64,000 nt of DNA from Chamaesiphon minutus PCC 6605 (GTDB taxonomy: Bacteria > Cyanobacteriota > Cyanobacteriia > Cyanobacteriales > Chamaesiphonaceae): NCBI RefSeq assembly GCF_000317145.1, contig NC_019697.1, positions 620,001 through 684,000 of the forward strand, written 5' to 3'. This document shows, piece after piece, positions 62,372 through 64,000 of the stretch (positions are counted from its first letter, which is position 1; every line of letters starts with the position of its first letter). The notes under the pieces are model-generated. The model had not been told where the DNA came from. It did no database searches and saw nothing but the letters and a program-made list of their open reading frames with translations. Both the position numbers and the translations under genes were made by a program.

Positions 62372-63241
62372 TTACTTCTTTTTTATAACTGCAACCGCTC
62401 GATCTTCGCGTGATTTAGCTAATAAGCCATGTTTGGGTGCAAATATCATCGCAATGATAAATAATAAGGTTTGCAAAACGACGATGCAGCCGCCTGTCGA
62501 GCCGTCGATATGGTAACTAATATACGTTCCCATCACGCTCGAAAATATGCCCGATGCCATCGCAATTAACATCATCATATCGAACCTGTCGGTCAATAGA
62601 TATGCCGTCGCTCCAGGCGTTACTAACATCGCTACGACGAGAATAATCCCTACAGTTTGCAGTGCCGCGACGGCGGTGAGGGAAAGTAAAGATAATAAAA
62701 CGTAGTAAAGGAAAGTGGTATTTAAGCCGATCGATCGAGCGTGAGTAGAATCGAAGCAAAATAGCATCAAGTCTTTGCGCAAAATTGCCAGTACTACTAA
62801 AGTAATGCCACTAATAATTACGGTCTGGACGATATCAGCATCGGCAATTCCCAAGACATTTCCAAAGAGAATATGCGTCAGATCGATCGAGCTGCGCACT
62901 TTAGAAATTAAGACTAAACCTAATGCAAAAAATCCGGTAAATACTAACCCAATGACCGTATCTTCTTTAATTCTAGTTTGAGCTTTAATAAACCCGATCG
63001 CAATGACCGAGCCGACGCCAAATACAAACGCACCAATGGCTAGGGGGATGTTGAGCATATAGGCAACAGCCACCCCTGGTAACACCGCATGAGAGACAGC
63101 ATCGCCCATTAGCGACCATCCTTTGAGGGTCATATAACAAGAAAGTGCCGCACACACCATTCCGACTAAGGCACTGACAAAAATTGCCTTCACCATAAAC
63201 TCATATTGCAATGGTGCGGCAAACCAGCTAATTAAATCCAT
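62372..63241 (-). CDS. mntB: Manganese-type metal ABC transporter permease
   Basis: The 289-residue protein has about eight membrane helices, belonging to the ABC-3 family: SALVGMVCAALSCYMTLKGWSLMGDAVSHAVLPGVAVAYML and VGIILVVAMLVTPGATAYLL. It is of the MntB/ZnuB type and best fits the cyanobacterial Mn transporter. Its ATG overlaps the TAA of the ATPase gene (63241). The binding-protein gene mntC would be expected beyond the right edge. Confidence 0.9.
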   Translation of the reverse strand: MDLISWFAAPLQYEFMVKAIFVSALVGMVCAALSCYMTLKGWSLMGDAVSHAVLPGVAVAYMLNIPLAIGAFVFGVGSVIAIGFIKAQTRIKEDTVIGLVFTGFFALGLVLISKVRSSIDLTHILFGNVLGIADADIVQTVIISGITLVVLAILRKDLMLFCFDSTHARSIGLNTTFLYYVLLSLLSLTAVAALQTVGIILVVAMLVTPGATAYLLTDRFDMMMLIAMASGIFSSVMGTYISYHIDGSTGGCIVVLQTLLFIIAMIFAPKHGLLAKSREDRAVAVIKKK

Positions 63242-64000
63242 TATTCTAGCTCCCGATTTGTGCTATTTAACTGGCTGGTAAGGTTCGATAAATCTCCAAG
63301 TGAATTATCGAAGGCACGGGCAATATTTTCTGGAGTAAATACATCTGAGGTATTACCATATGCCAGAATACTGCGATTGATGAGAACCACTCGATCGCAA
63401 AATGTTTTAATTGAGGCTAAATCGTGAGTTGAAATTAGAATTGTATGTCCGCGTTCTCGCAATTGGAGGAGTAAGTCAATTAACATTTTTTCGGTCTTGA
63501 CATCTACACCTGCAAATGGTTCGTCTAATAATAAAACTTGGGCTTGCTGCGCTAGTGCCCTAGCAAAAAATGTCCGTTTCTTTTGCCCGCCAGATAATTC
63601 GCCAATTTGTCGATCGCGTAAAGCCCACATCTGCACGCGTTCTAAGCTTTCTCTAACTGCTTGCTTATCTCTAGATCCAGGAATTCGCAAGATATTCATA
63701 TATCCATATCGCCCCATCATCACTACGTCGGCAACGCTAACGGGGAAGTTCCAGTCTACTTCTTCGGACTGGGGTACGTAGGCGACGAGATTATTTTTCT
63801 GCGCTTTATGAATCGGTAACCCGTTAACTAAAATTCTACCAGTAGCGGGTTTGACAAACCCCATAATTGCTTTAAATAGAGTCGATTTTCCCGCTCCATT
63901 CATCCCCACTAGCCCACAAATCGAACCGCTCTGAAGTTGCAGCGATGCACTATGAAGGGCGACTTTACCGTGATAAGCAACAGTTACATTTTTGATGTCA
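63241..64000 (-). CDS. mntA: Manganese-type metal ABC transporter ATPase, 5' end cut by window
   Basis: The visible 253 residues, translated to the window edge, begin [20 protein letters not shown], so the gene continues to the right. An internal Met at 63909 is not the start. Walker [11 protein letters not shown]-loop [20 protein letters not shown], signature [15 protein letters not shown], Walker [13 protein letters not shown], His switch STHDLASI. Works with the permease encoded next. The Zn/Mn distinction rests on overall similarity. Confidence 0.9.
   Translation of the reverse strand, partial: DIKNVTVAYHGKVALHSASLQLQSGSICGLVGMNGAGKSTLFKAIMGFVKPATGRILVNGLPIHKAQKNNLVAYVPQSEEVDWNFPVSVADVVMMGRYGYMNILRIPGSRDKQAVRESLERVQMWALRDRQIGELSGGQKKRTFFARALAQQAQVLLLDEPFAGVDVKTEKMLIDLLLQLRERGHTILISTHDLASIKTFCDRVVLINRSILAYGNTSDVFTPENIARAFDNSLGDLSNLTSQLNSTNRELE

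Noticed and set aside
1-64000. tRNA or rRNA genes
   Set aside because: I looked for T-arm-like GGTTCGAATCC words with matching acceptor stems and found none I could support. A tRNAscan-SE run would settle this.

Overview
The window looks like chromosomal DNA of a cyanobacterium. It is dense in GCGATCGC/CGATCG (HIP1-type) words and carries short heptamer tandem repeats and several families of small dispersed repeats. Its genes fit that assignment: an OprB/SLH-type iron-uptake porin, DUF2231 proteins, a Mn-type ABC transporter, phosphoketolase, pentapeptide-repeat proteins, MutS2 and IS4/IS630/IS982 transposases. A unicellular Chamaesiphon-like genome is a guess only. I saw no tRNA, rRNA or CRISPR array.

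Layout. 1-7.6 kb is housekeeping: a Nei-type DNA glycosylase (cut by the left edge), aroC, purM, two RlpA-type lipoproteins/exported proteins (the first behind a structured leader) and an MFS transporter. 7.68-9.16 kb is a complete IS4-family element with a 9-bp target duplication. 9.3-14.8 kb holds an exported hypothetical protein, a methyltransferase, a small Cys-repeat secreted protein, a YciO-type protein and a His-rich LarC. 14.8-20.6 kb is a carbon-flux cluster (phosphoketolase, D-lactate dehydrogenase and a wrecked acetate kinase gene) surrounded by transposase and gene debris. 20.7-23.4 kb has small genes and a pair whose second gene is broken by small repeats. 23.7-26.4 kb is an AT-rich two-gene Z1-type ATPase module, the best candidate for an undescribed (defence-like) system.

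26.6-35.7 kb looks like one uptake/catabolic regulon: a Rieske oxygenase, a monooxygenase-domain membrane protein, a GntR/FCD regulator, an outer-membrane porin and an ABC transporter of the NitT/TauT type. A GTATAC-N-GTATAC palindrome recurs at three promoters, and looser versions occur at two other places. An IS982 copy sits in the middle. 35.7-44.3 kb mixes live genes (an ArsR plus pentapeptide operon, glgP, a solute-binding protein, DUF2231 proteins) with decayed ones (carotenoid-isomerase-like, response regulator, GMC oxidoreductase and IS630 fragments). glgP and the DUF2231 operon share a 117-nt upstream block at nearly the same distance from their start codons.

44.6-64 kb: pfkA; a divergent chaperone-usher pilus operon (three subunits, chaperone, usher-like barrel) facing a STAND-type ATPase across an intergenic region with two matching palindromes; an AbiEii-like nucleotidyltransferase; mutS2 with a repeat-derived insertion in its ATPase; a Uma2 protein; a PemK/MazF toxin-antitoxin pair; a 26-residue membrane microprotein; a PadR-helical-pentapeptide fusion; miaE; a GNAT acetyltransferase; and the manganese transporter genes mntB and mntA (cut by the right edge).
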